From UBA1756 sp045627805 (lineage in GTDB: Bacteria; Bacteroidota; Bacteroidia; Bacteroidales; WCHB1-69), in assembly GCA_045627805.1 (NCBI GenBank), contig JAZQOJ010000012.1, forward strand, positions 1 to 22,044: a stretch of DNA of 22,044 nucleotides. The letters are read 5' to 3'. Shown piece after piece: positions 8,098 through 16,732 of the stretch. The translations under genes and the position numbers were made by a program. Numbering within the stretch: the first letter of the stretch is position 1; every line of letters starts with the position of its first letter. The notes below the pieces were generated by a model. The model ran no database searches and was not told where the DNA came from. It worked only from the letters and a program-made list of their open reading frames with translations.

Positions 8098-9894
8098 TTA
8101 TTCCTGTGTCGTTTTTTCTTTGAAAAATTCTTTCAACACTTTTGCTTTCGCGGAACCAATCACGGCAGCGAGCTCGCCCTCCGTCGCCGATTCAATCCGC
8201 TTCACGCTTTTGAATTCTTTCAACAGCTTGGTTTTCAGTACTGTGCCAATACCTGGAACCTCATCCAACTTTGAATGGATGCTTTTCTTGGCGCGCCGCT
8301 TGCGGTGATGTTCAATACCGAAATCGTGTACCGCGTCACGGATGCGTTGCAACAGCAGTTGCGCCTCCGACTTTTTATCTATGTACAGCGGCACAGAGTC
8401 ACCCACGCGGAAAATGTCTTCCAGCCGCTCCGCGATACCTATCATAAAGATGCGGTCGTGCAACCCCAGTTTTTCCAAACTTCGGTAGGCGGCGTTCAAC
8501 TGGCCTTTGCCTCCGTCAATCACAATCAGGTCGGGCAGCGGCTTTTGCTCGTCAAGTTGTCGCTTGTAGCGACGGTAAATCACCTCTTCCATTGTAGCGA
8601 AATCGTCGGCCCCGACTACCGTTTTCACTAAAAAGTGCCGATATTCGTTTTTTGCTGGTTTCCCGTTGATAAAACAAACCATTGCGGAAACGGGCTCGCA
8701 ACCTTGCGTGTTGGAATTGTCAAAACACTCTATTCGATTCGGCAACTTGCTCATTCCCAAATCTTTTTGTAACTGGGCGAGCACGCGTTGGCTCCGCCGT
8801 TCCGGATTCACCATATCTCTTCGGCGGTTCTTTTCCGTCATATAAGTGAAGGCATTTTTCAGCGAAAGGTCCAGCAATTTCTTCTTGTCGCCACGCTGCG
8901 GCACTACGAATTCGTGTTCTTCCGTGTCGATTTCGGGCTTGAATGGCAGCACAATCTGCGGGTACAGTTTTCCAAAACGGTCCTGAATTTCCACCATTCC
9001 CAACAGCAGCAAATCTTCCTTCGTTTTGTCTAACTTGTGCCCGATTTCAATGGTATATGATTGAACCACAGCGCCTTCCATTACGCGCATATAATTAACG
9101 TAGGCGTTTTGTTCGTCTTCCACAATTGAAAAGATGTCGAGTTGTGTGAGTTCGGGGTTTACTACCACCGATTTGCCGCGAAATTGCGTGAGCACGTTGA
9201 GCTTTTCTTTTATTTCTTGTGCTTTTTCAAATTCCCACTTTTCCGCATATTGCATCATTTCTGAATGCAACTGTTTGATAATCAGATTGCTATTTCCCTT
9301 TAATATCTCTTTGATGCTTGTGATGCGGGCCTGGTAATCCTCTTTTGAAATCATTCCGGCGCACGGTGCCGGGCATTTTTTCAACTGATATTGCAGGCAG
9401 GGGCGCGCATTTTGGTGCAGGATTTTGCATCTTCTTACTGGAAAAATCTCGAAAACGGTTTCCAGCAGCGTGTTCATATAGCGCACGGAAGCGTAGGGGC
9501 CGAACGTGTCTTGAGTGGCGTGGTTGGGCGAGCGCGTGGGGAAAACTTTCGGGAATTCCTCTTTCGTTATCGCAATCCACGGGTAGGTCTTGTCGTCTTT
9601 CAACAAGATGTTGTATTTCGGCTTGTACTTCTTGATGAGTGTGTTTTCCAGTAGCAACGCCTCCCATTCGGTGTCCACCACCGTTGTCTGAATGTCGCGG
9701 ATTTTGGTCACCAGCATCCTCACTTTAGAGGAGTCGTGGTTTTTGTTAAAATACGACGACACGCGGCGCTTCAGGTTCTTGGCCTTGCCCACGTAAATCA
9801 CTTTACCGCTTTCGTCCAGATACCGGTAAACGCCTGGCTTTGTAGAAAGCGCCGATAAAATGAGGTGAATCTTATTCTTGAGGTTTTCCTCCAT
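8098..9894 (-). CDS. uvrC: UvrC, excinuclease ABC subunit C
   Basis: UvrC makes the 3' and 5' incisions around a lesion in the UvrB-DNA complex during nucleotide excision repair. At 598 residues it has the usual length. The N-terminal GIY-YIG nuclease domain has GVYRY (21-25), YVGKAKNLKRR (34-44) and the catalytic-type Glu83 in LLLENTLIKKY. Cys156, 166, 174 and 178 match the spacing of the iron-sulfur cluster cysteines reported for E. coli UvrC. A UVR motif lies at about 204-238. The RNase H-like endonuclease domain (about 385-500) has ECFDNSNTQG and DLIVIDGGKGQLNAA, and the C-terminal helix-hairpin-helix pair is at about 543-592 (VPGIGTVLKTKLL). The start at 9894 gives the family N-terminus and overlaps the upstream atpI-like gene by 23 nt. 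It is last in the porW-bactofilin-atpZ-atpI run; I see no terminator after it. Confidence 0.97.
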   Translation of the reverse strand: MEENLKNKIHLILSALSTKPGVYRYLDESGKVIYVGKAKNLKRRVSSYFNKNHDSSKVRMLVTKIRDIQTTVVDTEWEALLLENTLIKKYKPKYNILLKDDKTYPWIAITKEEFPKVFPTRSPNHATQDTFGPYASVRYMNTLLETVFEIFPVRRCKILHQNARPCLQYQLKKCPAPCAGMISKEDYQARITSIKEILKGNSNLIIKQLHSEMMQYAEKWEFEKAQEIKEKLNVLTQFRGKSVVVNPELTQLDIFSIVEDEQNAYVNYMRVMEGAVVQSYTIEIGHKLDKTKEDLLLLGMVEIQDRFGKLYPQIVLPFKPEIDTEEHEFVVPQRGDKKKLLDLSLKNAFTYMTEKNRRRDMVNPERRSQRVLAQLQKDLGMSKLPNRIECFDNSNTQGCEPVSAMVCFINGKPAKNEYRHFLVKTVVGADDFATMEEVIYRRYKRQLDEQKPLPDLIVIDGGKGQLNAAYRSLEKLGLHDRIFMIGIAERLEDIFRVGDSVPLYIDKKSEAQLLLQRIRDAVHDFGIEHHRKRRAKKSIHSKLDEVPGIGTVLKTKLLKEFKSVKRIESATEGELAAVIGSAKAKVLKEFFKEKTTQE

Positions 9895-10315
9895 TTTCTT
9901 TTTGCAAATTGTTCTCCTTTTGCAAAGTGTCGTTCTCCTTTTTCATTGCGAGCACTTCAAAAATGGCATAGAGGAAATAGATAATGCAGAAAGAGAATGC
10001 GAAATTCCACCTATCTTCTTTATTTACAATAAAATAAATAAGTAAAAAGAGTAGGCAGGACATAAATTTCACGATTCGGGAGACCATATATCCGGAAACG
10101 AACTTGCGCGACTCGCGGCGGGCCGAGTCGCGTAGCACGACGTAAAGCGTGAACAGTGTGATCACGAAAAAGAAAAGAACGATGTACGGGAGCGCGGGCG
10201 ACGCATACTGTGCGGGCAGCAGTTGTTGCGCCAGCACTACGATTCCCGCCATTATGATGGAGAAAATGACGAGTCGGGAAACGTACTTGGGTACTTTGAT
10301 ATTTTTTTCTGCCAT
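9872..10315 (-). CDS. AtpI-like four-helix membrane protein
   Basis: This 147-residue protein has four hydrophobic helices, at about 14-33, 41-62, 80-98 and 105-122. The hydrophilic tail contains three KEN steps (KKENDTLQKENNLQKEN). The sequence gives no certain family. Its place directly after atpZ matches the small AtpI-like protein that precedes atpB in many Bacteroidota; AtpI/AtpZ proteins are linked to F-ATP synthase assembly and Mg/Ca transport. No ATP synthase subunit follows here: the next gene is uvrC, whose start overlaps the tail by 23 nt. The start at 10315 lies 2 nt after the atpZ stop. The membrane nature is clear, the AtpI role is inferred from position. Confidence 0.6.
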   Translation of the reverse strand: MAEKNIKVPKYVSRLVIFSIIMAGIVVLAQQLLPAQYASPALPYIVLFFFVITLFTLYVVLRDSARRESRKFVSGYMVSRIVKFMSCLLFLLIYFIVNKEDRWNFAFSFCIIYFLYAIFEVLAMKKENDTLQKENNLQKENGGKPQE

Positions 10316-10317
10316 AG

Positions 10318-10533
10318 TTATTCGTTGTCCTTTTTGTGAGTTAACTTGTTAATCATCACATACATAGCGAGTGCGATGGAAAGCAGGGCGCAGATAATAG
10401 TAAAAACAGGCGAAAGTGCGAGACGTTCGTCTAATTTGATGCCTCCCCAAGTGCCCAGCGCGATGATGATGCCCATTTGGAAGGCCATACCGGAGTACGA
10501 TGCTCCGGCATTCCACTTTGGCTTGCTGCCCAT
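10318..10533 (-). CDS. atpZ: AtpZ/AtpI family protein
   Basis: A 71-residue protein with two membrane helices (about 13-33 and 42-62) and a basic C-terminal tail. The MGIIIALGTWGGIKLDE segment is the recognisable AtpZ/AtpI family feature (putative F0F1-ATPase subunit, PF09527-like). Members are thought to help F-type ATP synthase assembly or supply Mg/Ca ions next to it. The start codon follows the bactofilin stop with no gap, and the stop is 2 nt before the next start, so the genes are probably translated together. The ATP synthase genes themselves are not in the window. Confidence 0.75.
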   Translation of the reverse strand: MGSKPKWNAGASYSGMAFQMGIIIALGTWGGIKLDERLALSPVFTIICALLSIALAMYVMINKLTHKKDNE

Positions 10534-10926
10534 TTAGTTGTTGGCGGGTTCGCTTTGAGGTGCGGCTTGTCCGGGGCGGCCTTGTTGGATTTTGCAGTTT
10601 CCTACAAAAGTGGCGCCCGGCTCAATCGACAGCTTGCTGGCGGTGATGTCGCCGCCCAACACTGCGGTGGAACGCAGGGAGATGAGGTCGGTAGCGTTGA
10701 TGTTGGCTTTCACTCGGCCTTCGATTTCAATGCTTTCGCAGGTGATGTCGCCCTCGATGATGCCGTTGGGTCCGATCAGAACCTTGGCGCTGCAATTGAT
10801 GTTGCCCTTGATGTTGCCATCAATGCGGCAGTCGTTCTTCGAAGTGATGTTGCCATCAATTGAGGTGCCCGCTGCGATGGTGTTGAATTCGTGGGTCTCT
10901 GTCCCGCCTTCGTACATTTTTACCAT
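10534..10926 (-). CDS. Bactofilin (polymer-forming cytoskeletal protein)
   Basis: A 130-residue bactofilin (DUF583/CcmA type). Residues about 20-112 form short beta-helix rungs with regular glycine and hydrophobic spacing (GTSIDGNI, CRIDGNIKGNI, GIIEGDI, IEIEGRVKANI, AVLGGDI). The tails are short, disordered and proline/glutamine-rich, as usual. Bactofilins polymerise without nucleotide into filaments at the inner membrane that place cell-wall or envelope machinery. The gene starts 8 nt after porW. The linkage is common in Bacteroidota as far as I recall, and suggests envelope organisation coupled to the secretion/gliding apparatus. A second in-frame ATG at 10917 (M4) is possible. Confidence 0.92.
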   Translation of the reverse strand: MVKMYEGGTETHEFNTIAAGTSIDGNITSKNDCRIDGNIKGNINCSAKVLIGPNGIIEGDITCESIEIEGRVKANINATDLISLRSTAVLGGDITASKLSIEPGATFVGNCKIQQGRPGQAAPQSEPANN

Positions 10927-10934
10927 AGTCTTTA

Positions 10935-13610
10935 CTATTTATTTAAATAATTGTTTGAAAAAAAGTCGTCATACAAGGGTCTCGCCTCCTTTTTCTTGTA
11001 GTAGGTGCTGTAATTGGTTGAACCCATTGCGTACACGGTGATGTTGCCGGCCAGCACGTCGGCAGAGAAATGCTCGTCGCTGGTGAATGCCGCATAATAT
11101 TCCATCGCCACGTCCGCATTGCGGTAGCGCGAAACCGTTACGATTTGTTGGTCTTGGTTGATGTAGAAACTGTTGATATTGAATTTCTGCAAAGAGAAGA
11201 ACTGCTTGTTGAAATTGGAAATCTTCACCTTGAGGTCCATCACGTCCACCTTGTGAACGTTGACGATGAGCGTGACGTAATGCCACTCGTCGGCATTGTA
11301 TTTGAAGGGGCCTTCAGTCTGGGCTGCTTCGGCTGCATCGGCAATCGCCGCGGCCGTCTCCACCACGGGAGCAGGATCCAGTTCGCGCAGCAGGATGCGG
11401 GCGAGTTCCGCAACGGGCATATCGCTGTAGTCTGAAAGCACGCTGTTCAGCGCCGACTTGTAGTTGTCTTTGCTCTGGGTCTGTCCAACGGCGACGGCGC
11501 GCAGATAGGCGAACTTCGAGCGCAGTTTGCGGTCAGTGGCCACGGCCAGCGCCTCGTCGGCCGCGCTGATCACCTTCGTCCAGCGCTTCGAAGTGTAGTC
11601 CTGATAGGTGGTCTCATACTTCTTTTCCATCGCGCGGTTCTTTTCCGCAAGTTTCTCGTAATAGTCGGGTTCCAGAATGAGGCGCGCGTAGTCAGTATTC
11701 GCATATTTGGTGAGGATGATGTTCTTCGACTTGTCGGCCGAAGCGTTTTTCATCTTGGTGTAGTTGAGGTAGAGCAGGTACTGCACTGCTGGCGAAAGGG
11801 TGTCGTCGGGGAAGCGGGTGTAATACTTTTCCAGAGTCTCGCAACCGCGCTTGCGGTCGTTGAGCAGGTCGAGGTAGATGATGGCCGCCTGATACAGCGC
11901 GTTGGAAATCTTCATATTGGAAGTGTCGATGGCACCCGGCGTGAGTGGGAGGTCTTGCGTGTAGTAACGCTCCTTCTCCGGGTCGGTTTCGCGCTTGATG
12001 ATGGGATTGCCGTCCTCGTCGTATTCCGCCGTGTCGCTTTTCGCGTTAGGGTTGTTCATATCGGCCATCTCCTCGAACGTGAACTGCTGCTTGTTGCTGA
12101 TGCGCCAGTTGTCTTCCAGTTTACGGTTGCCCCATTTGCGCAAGAACTCCGTTTTGCCCGCCGACATCAGCGTCGAGTTGTAGAAGTACCATTTCCCGGA
12201 ATTGTTGTTGGTGAGGTTTGAGTTGTTGTAGTTGGCGTAGCCCAGCGCACTTTGCAGGGCGGCTTCCTTGTCGCGCTCCTCCTTCTCTTTGCGCGCCTTT
12301 TCCGCCTTGTACGCGTTGATCTTGCTTTGCACCCAGCGGTTGCGGTCCTTCTCGCTCATTTTGGCTATGCGCTGCAAACTGTCTTGTACCACGACCTCTT
12401 GCAGGTTGTCAACCAGCTCGGTGAGCACTTTCGATTTGCGCTTGATTTCCGTGTAGTTGGGGTACGTTTTCGGCATTGAGACGGTCGCCGTGTCGTAGTA
12501 AGCTTTCGCCTGCGGATATTTCTCTTGGTCGAAGTAAAGGTCGGCGAGACGCAGCGAGGAGTGCGTGCGCTGGAAGTCGTTGTTGTCGTACGCGGCCACC
12601 GACTTCACCAGGTTCTCAATCTGGAACGCCGTGTCCTCGTCAACGCGCCCGATTTCCGAAATGGCGTAGTAGATCTGGTCGCGGTACTCCTTGTTCTTCT
12701 CCTCGTCCAGCATCTTGTTCATCTCTTTCAGAATCTGCGCGCGCTTGGCCGGGCTCCCATCGTAGTTCGTGGCCAGGTGCATCCGCGCGTTGAATTCCAT
12801 CTCGTAGTCGGGACTCTTCTTCGCCACCCACATAAAACAGTCGTGTGCGGCGGCGGGCTGTTCCTCCAACTCGTACAACTGTCCCATAATGAAGTACATA
12901 CGGGTTTTGAACAACTTGCTGGGCTTGTTTTTCAGCACATCGTCAATGTAGCCGATCGCCATCTCCCGGTCCCCGTCGGGCGCAGTGAGCTGGTACTCGG
13001 CCGCGGCCGCTGCGTACAGCACATTCAGTTTTTTCGATTTCTTGGGCTGAACGTAATATTTTGCCTCGTTGATGATGTCTTCGGCATTGCTGTAGTATCC
13101 TAAGCGTACCGCGCAGCGCGCCTTCCAGATCATCGCTTCTTCCACGCAGTTGCCCGTCTTGTGCGTGGTGATGATGTAGTCGAAAATGCGCGACGCCTGG
13201 TTGTAATCCTGCTTGTAGAAATAGGCCTTGCCCATCATCAGGTAGGCGTCGTCAATGTTTTTCACATATTCTTTGCCCTTGAAAAACATCGAGTGCTTGT
13301 AAATGCACTTCGAACCCTTCTCAATTACGCGGTCCATCGACGGATAGATGCTTGAAATCTTGTCTTTCGGCGGGTAAACGTAAATGGGCAATGTCGTGAT
13401 GTAATTGTCCTGACAGAGATTCTGGTGTTCGGCCTCGCCTGATTTGAGGGCCTCCTTGCCGTTGAAGTTGACATTGAAGCGCGAGGTCATATTGTGATAA
13501 CCGCGGTTGAGCGCCGAGTTTTTGCGCGTTGAACACGACATCAATACTCCCGCTAATAGAACGGTCCACAAAAACGTTCTTAAAATAATATGTATTTTAT
13601 TGATTTTCAA
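10935..13610 (-). CDS. porW: PorW/SprE-type lipoprotein, type IX secretion / gliding motility
   Basis: An 891-residue TPR lipoprotein. The signal peptide ends in a lipobox, LMSC, with Cys26. The next segment (YHNMTSRFNVNFNGKEAL, about 38-55) is typical of SprE/PorW. TPR-like helices fill about 115-400 (LMMGKAYFYKQDYNQASRIF, LADLYFDQEKYPQAKAYY), then a charged K/E-rich stretch, another helical region, and a C-terminal conserved alpha/beta domain (about 785-891: FNKQFFSLQKFNI, IVTVSRYRNADVAMEYY). PorW is an outer-membrane-associated lipoprotein needed for T9SS function, reported to stabilise the PorK/PorN ring. The two beta-helix proteins at 2545 and 5698 are cargo candidates for this system. 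It is first in the five-gene run ending in uvrC. The family call is confident; orthology to PorW rather than another TPR lipoprotein rests on N- and C-terminal motifs. Confidence 0.85.
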   Translation of the reverse strand: MKINKIHIILRTFLWTVLLAGVLMSCSTRKNSALNRGYHNMTSRFNVNFNGKEALKSGEAEHQNLCQDNYITTLPIYVYPPKDKISSIYPSMDRVIEKGSKCIYKHSMFFKGKEYVKNIDDAYLMMGKAYFYKQDYNQASRIFDYIITTHKTGNCVEEAMIWKARCAVRLGYYSNAEDIINEAKYYVQPKKSKKLNVLYAAAAAEYQLTAPDGDREMAIGYIDDVLKNKPSKLFKTRMYFIMGQLYELEEQPAAAHDCFMWVAKKSPDYEMEFNARMHLATNYDGSPAKRAQILKEMNKMLDEEKNKEYRDQIYYAISEIGRVDEDTAFQIENLVKSVAAYDNNDFQRTHSSLRLADLYFDQEKYPQAKAYYDTATVSMPKTYPNYTEIKRKSKVLTELVDNLQEVVVQDSLQRIAKMSEKDRNRWVQSKINAYKAEKARKEKEERDKEAALQSALGYANYNNSNLTNNNSGKWYFYNSTLMSAGKTEFLRKWGNRKLEDNWRISNKQQFTFEEMADMNNPNAKSDTAEYDEDGNPIIKRETDPEKERYYTQDLPLTPGAIDTSNMKISNALYQAAIIYLDLLNDRKRGCETLEKYYTRFPDDTLSPAVQYLLYLNYTKMKNASADKSKNIILTKYANTDYARLILEPDYYEKLAEKNRAMEKKYETTYQDYTSKRWTKVISAADEALAVATDRKLRSKFAYLRAVAVGQTQSKDNYKSALNSVLSDYSDMPVAELARILLRELDPAPVVETAAAIADAAEAAQTEGPFKYNADEWHYVTLIVNVHKVDVMDLKVKISNFNKQFFSLQKFNINSFYINQDQQIVTVSRYRNADVAMEYYAAFTSDEHFSADVLAGNITVYAMGSTNYSTYYKKKEARPLYDDFFSNNYLNK

Positions 13611-13638
13611 TGAAATGCGTATTTTACAATATTGACTG

Positions 13639-13646
13639 CAAAGATA
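13639..13646 (-). promoter_or_regulatory. Bacteroidota -7 promoter element for the porW operon
   Basis: On the minus strand TATCTTTG fits TAnnTTTG, with its last base 28 nt before the porW ATG. The surrounding DNA is very A/T-rich. No clear TTTG is seen at -33. Confidence 0.55.
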
Positions 13647-13724
13647 ACGATTTTTATGAAAATATATTACAATAAATTTTGTTTTCGCTAAAAAAAATCG
13701 GATGCCCCTCTCGCGCTGGTAGGC

Positions 13725-14996
13725 CTACTGAAAACGTATCGCCGTCACCGGGCTGATCCGCTTGGAAACAAATGTCGCCGGAATCAGCAGCACTAACATA
13801 CAAATCAGCAGCACCCCCGCATTCATTATGGCCAGCAACCCGATGTTGAAATCAATGGGAACGTAAGGAACATAGTACGAACTCGCATCCAGCTTGACAA
13901 GGTGCAAGTGCTTTTGTAGTAGGCAAATGCCAATCCCGGCGCCGTTGCCCACGGCCAGTCCCAACAGCGTGATTCTGAGCCCGATGCGCATAAAGATGTT
14001 GCGGATGCGTTGCGTAGTGAGCCCCATCGTTTTCAGAATCCCAATGGTGGAAGTCTGTTCCAAAATGATGATGAAAAAGGTGGAAATGAGCGTGATGATG
14101 CAGATGAACACCGTGATGATGAGAAGCACAATCACGTTGGTGTCAAACAGTTCCGTCCATTGAAAAATGGCGGGATAAACCTGCTTGATGGTTTCCGCTT
14201 TCAGATCGAAGCTGATGTGGTGGTTCACGAAGTCGCCCACCTCGTCAATCTTGTCGTAATCGTTGAGGAGAATCTCAATGCCGCCCACCGAGTCGCTTTG
14301 CCAGCCGCTCAGCGTGTCGCCCTCCGCAACCACTTCTGTGGAATGCCCCCAGCCGTTGAGTTTTTGCACGTGGCGCAGGTCGGCAAACACGAATTTGCTG
14401 TCGTATTCCGGCATCCCCGTCTCATAAATCGCCCGCAAGTAAAAGCGTCGCTGCATCGGAGGGTCCTGCACGAAGTAGGCGAACACCTTGTCGCCCAGCT
14501 TCAGTTGCAGCTTTTGCGCCAGCGCCCGCGACATCATCACGCCCGAGGTGAGCGTGTCGTGCCTCAAGTCCAGCTCACTGCCCGCCACCAGGTTGTCGCG
14601 GAAATGTTCCCACGAGAAGGTGGAGTCGATGCCTTTGAAAACCACGCCTTCCACTTGCTGCTCCGTCTTCACAATCCCCACTTTCGTGGAAAAGTTCTGA
14701 ATATGGCGTATGTCGGGATTCTGCCGCAGGTCTTGCAAGAAACTTTGCTCCCTGTTGAACGGCTTCGGGTCGAAAGTGTAGTTGAGGTCGTAGTTGGAAA
14801 TGCGGATGTGCGATCCCATATCAATGACCTTCTTTTCAATGGCTTTGCGGTAGCCGGAAGTGATGGAGATTGCTACCGTTATGATAATCAGGCATAAAGC
14901 GATTCCCGCAACGGCCAATCGCACGATGGGACGCACTGTCTCACCGTTGTTGCGGTGCAGCAGACGGCGCGACAGTATGTTTTCGAGCGCTGCCAT
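13725..14996 (-). CDS. LolC/LolE-type ABC transporter permease (FtsX family)
   Basis: A 423-residue permease with the LolC/E layout: TM1 at about 27-48, a large periplasmic domain (about 50-280), then TM2 287-311, TM3 339-360 and TM4 385-409. The cytoplasmic coupling segment EQTSTIGILKTMGLTTQRIR (313-332) is characteristic of FtsX-family permeases that work with a LolD-like ATPase. Such permeases release lipoproteins from the inner membrane for transfer to the outer membrane, although Bacteroidota paralogues may serve other exports. No LolD ATPase lies nearby. It starts 6 nt after the upstream beta-barrel candidate gene and is last in that run. Whether it is LolC, LolE or a combined LolF-like subunit cannot be told. 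Confidence 0.85.
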   Translation of the reverse strand: MAALENILSRRLLHRNNGETVRPIVRLAVAGIALCLIIITVAISITSGYRKAIEKKVIDMGSHIRISNYDLNYTFDPKPFNREQSFLQDLRQNPDIRHIQNFSTKVGIVKTEQQVEGVVFKGIDSTFSWEHFRDNLVAGSELDLRHDTLTSGVMMSRALAQKLQLKLGDKVFAYFVQDPPMQRRFYLRAIYETGMPEYDSKFVFADLRHVQKLNGWGHSTEVVAEGDTLSGWQSDSVGGIEILLNDYDKIDEVGDFVNHHISFDLKAETIKQVYPAIFQWTELFDTNVIVLLIITVFICIITLISTFFIIILEQTSTIGILKTMGLTTQRIRNIFMRIGLRITLLGLAVGNGAGIGICLLQKHLHLVKLDASSYYVPYVPIDFNIGLLAIMNAGVLLICMLVLLIPATFVSKRISPVTAIRFQ

Positions 14997-15002
14997 CAGG
15001 AA

Positions 15003-15590
15003 TTAGAATTTGTAATTAACGCCAATGCGGATTTCGCACACCGAGTATGCGTTGATCGGGTTGGTGGAGGGCTCGTAAACCGGGAAAAGCGCAATCGTGT
15101 ATATCGACAGGTTGTCGTTGAGCCATTGCTGGTAGCCGGGCCCGATGAGCACGGCGTGCGATTGCTCGCGAATCCCGTCGCGGTTGGCGTCAGGGTAGGA
15201 GAGCCATTCGTATTCGCCGTGAACGATGATGCGGCGCTTCCAGATGTAGCCCTCCAGGAAACCGCGCGCGCCAAAAACGTGCTGGCACGACTTCAGCCCT
15301 GTTGAGTAGTCCTTGAAATAATAGAGCTCGTAAGTGCCGCCCACCCCGACGCACAGCCATTCAACGGCCGGCAGAAGTCCGAAATGGGGCGAGATTTGAA
15401 ACTGCAAAGCATTGCCTCCAACGCCGAAATTGATGCCGCCGCCCACTTGGAATTGCAGCTTGTGTCCCTCCTCGTCGGTCCGCTCCTTGTAATTCTGCAA
15501 GCCCTTTGGAAGGGGCACGCTCTCTGTGTTTTGCGCACTCATCGTGCCCATTGTGATGAATAGGAAAATGAGAAGAAGTGTTTTTTTCAT
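15003..15590 (-). CDS. Putative outer-membrane beta-barrel protein
   Basis: From the ATG at 15590 this is a 195-residue protein with a clear signal peptide (about 1-19, core LLLIFLFITMGTM, cut after SAQ). Alternating hydrophobic/polar strands with glycine turns follow (FQVGGGINFGVGG, CVGVGGTYELYYF), and it ends in an aromatic residue (NYKF-COOH), as expected for a Bam-assembled barrel. I do not recognise a named family. The frame extends 20 codons upstream, but those residues are polar, precede the signal peptide and overlap the neighbouring gene, so the later start was chosen. It lies 1 nt after the proline-rich protein gene and 6 nt before the LolC/E permease, so it is probably co-transcribed. 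Confidence 0.75.
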   Translation of the reverse strand: MKKTLLLIFLFITMGTMSAQNTESVPLPKGLQNYKERTDEEGHKLQFQVGGGINFGVGGNALQFQISPHFGLLPAVEWLCVGVGGTYELYYFKDYSTGLKSCQHVFGARGFLEGYIWKRRIIVHGEYEWLSYPDANRDGIREQSHAVLIGPGYQQWLNDNLSIYTIALFPVYEPSTNPINAYSVCEIRIGVNYKF

Positions 15591-15591
15591 C

Positions 15592-16668
15592 TTAAATGAA
15601 TTTTCTATTAACCAATTCGCAGAATGAGGTGTAGGCGTCGCTGGCCTCATCCCACTTGTAATAGCGTTGCATCAGCCCGATTTCGTTCATCGCCTCGTCG
15701 AGCGTCTGCGCTTGATTCAATTTCTGAATGGCCAAAGCGAAGTCCTCGCCCTTGTCTTTGAACAAAACTTTGATATATAAGAATTTGTCATTCAGCGACA
15801 TCGCTTTTGAAATGTCGCTCACTCTGGCGTGCTGGAATTGTGCGCCAATCGAATGGTCTTCGCGCTGTTGCGTGAGCAGGTCGTTGAGCGAGCGCTTCGG
15901 CTGCTCTGGCTTCGGCTGCACGGGCTCGGGCTTTGCTACAACGGGCTCTGCCTTCGGCTGTTCGCGTTTCGGAGTGTCAAACGGAAACAGTCCGTTCTCG
16001 GTCGTGGGCTTTGCCGCAGTTTCTGCCGCGGGGCGTTCTGTCTTGGAAGGAGCCGGCTCGATTTCGGGCGCAGCGGGCTCCACTTTTGAAATGGGCGGCT
16101 CAACCGCGGGCTCGATTTTGGGCGCAACGGGCTCCGTCGGAATCGTCGGCTGCGATGGCTCGCGCTTCGGCTCGTCAAATGCGAATAGGTCGATTTTGGA
16201 AGTGGCGGGCTCCACTTTGGGCTGCACGGTTTTTGTGACGGACTCCGTTGGGAATTGCACGGGCTGTTGAGGTGCGGCCTCTGGTTTCACAAAGTTGGGC
16301 TCGAATGGCGTCTGTTTGCGTTCCGGCTGAACGAAGATGGGCGCTGCCGGCTGGGGTGCCACTTGTGGCTGTGCAGGTTGCGGCTCTTCCTCAGCCCTCG
16401 ATTCCGTAAACAGACTTTCGGCCTCAATGGGTTTCAGACGGATGGATTCGGCCACTGCTTGCTCCGGCACTTCTGTCAACATCGCCTCGGTAAGGGCGGC
16501 ATCCGCATCGTACTGCATCACAGCTACATACGCTTCGCGCAGGTTCTGCAAGATGATGTCTTTTTCAATGGCCGGAATCACTTGCGTTCCATTGACGATA
16601 TGTGTCAGGTTCCCAACGATTTGCGCTAATTTTTCTCGAATGTTTGTATTTTGTTCAAAACTATTCAT
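15592..16668 (-). CDS. Uncharacterised cytoplasmic protein with proline-rich linker
   Basis: From the ATG at 16668 the protein has 358 residues and no signal peptide. A helical N-terminal segment (about 1-85) leads into a long proline/glutamate/lysine-rich linker (about 92-258). The linker carries two copies of a short motif, LFAFDEPKRE (161-170) and LFPFDTPKRE (227-236). The C-terminal domain (about 280-358: DISKAMSLNDKFLYIKVLF, LNQAQTLDEAMNEIG, FCELVNRKFI) resembles the end of conserved uncharacterised Bacteroidota proteins. The layout, two small folded ends joined by a flexible linker with repeated short linear motifs, suggests a scaffold or adaptor; that is inference. The 43 codons upstream of 16668 were rejected because they run through the divergent promoter region. 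It is first in the operon with the barrel protein and LolC/E permease. Confidence 0.7.
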   Translation of the reverse strand: MNSFEQNTNIREKLAQIVGNLTHIVNGTQVIPAIEKDIILQNLREAYVAVMQYDADAALTEAMLTEVPEQAVAESIRLKPIEAESLFTESRAEEEPQPAQPQVAPQPAAPIFVQPERKQTPFEPNFVKPEAAPQQPVQFPTESVTKTVQPKVEPATSKIDLFAFDEPKREPSQPTIPTEPVAPKIEPAVEPPISKVEPAAPEIEPAPSKTERPAAETAAKPTTENGLFPFDTPKREQPKAEPVVAKPEPVQPKPEQPKRSLNDLLTQQREDHSIGAQFQHARVSDISKAMSLNDKFLYIKVLFKDKGEDFALAIQKLNQAQTLDEAMNEIGLMQRYYKWDEASDAYTSFCELVNRKFI

Positions 16669-16700
16669 AAAATTCAAGACTAAAGATGAAAAAGTTTTTA

Positions 16701-16708
16701 TAAATTTG
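16701..16708 (+). promoter_or_regulatory. Bacteroidota -7 promoter element for tdk
   Basis: TAAATTTG fits TAnnTTTG, about 55 nt before the tdk ATG. No clear -33 TTTG is seen. The predicted start of transcription falls inside the palindrome at 16714-16732. Confidence 0.45.
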
Positions 16709-16713
16709 CGTTC

Positions 16714-16732
16714 AATTTTGGCCGCCAAAATT
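16714..16732. promoter_or_regulatory. 19-nt palindrome between divergent promoters
   Basis: AATTTTGGCCGCCAAAATT is a perfect inverted repeat around a single central base. It overlaps the predicted transcription start for tdk and the -7 element of the divergent gene. It is a good operator candidate for an unknown regulator. Confidence 0.45.

Noticed and set aside
13611..13724. Possible terminator after the LolC/E permease gene
   Set aside because: A T run exists on the minus strand but I could not find a convincing stem before it.
14010..14897. 295-codon open frame on the plus strand
   Set aside because: Antisense to the LolC/E permease gene; the product is histidine/valine-rich with no domain, typical of a shadow frame.
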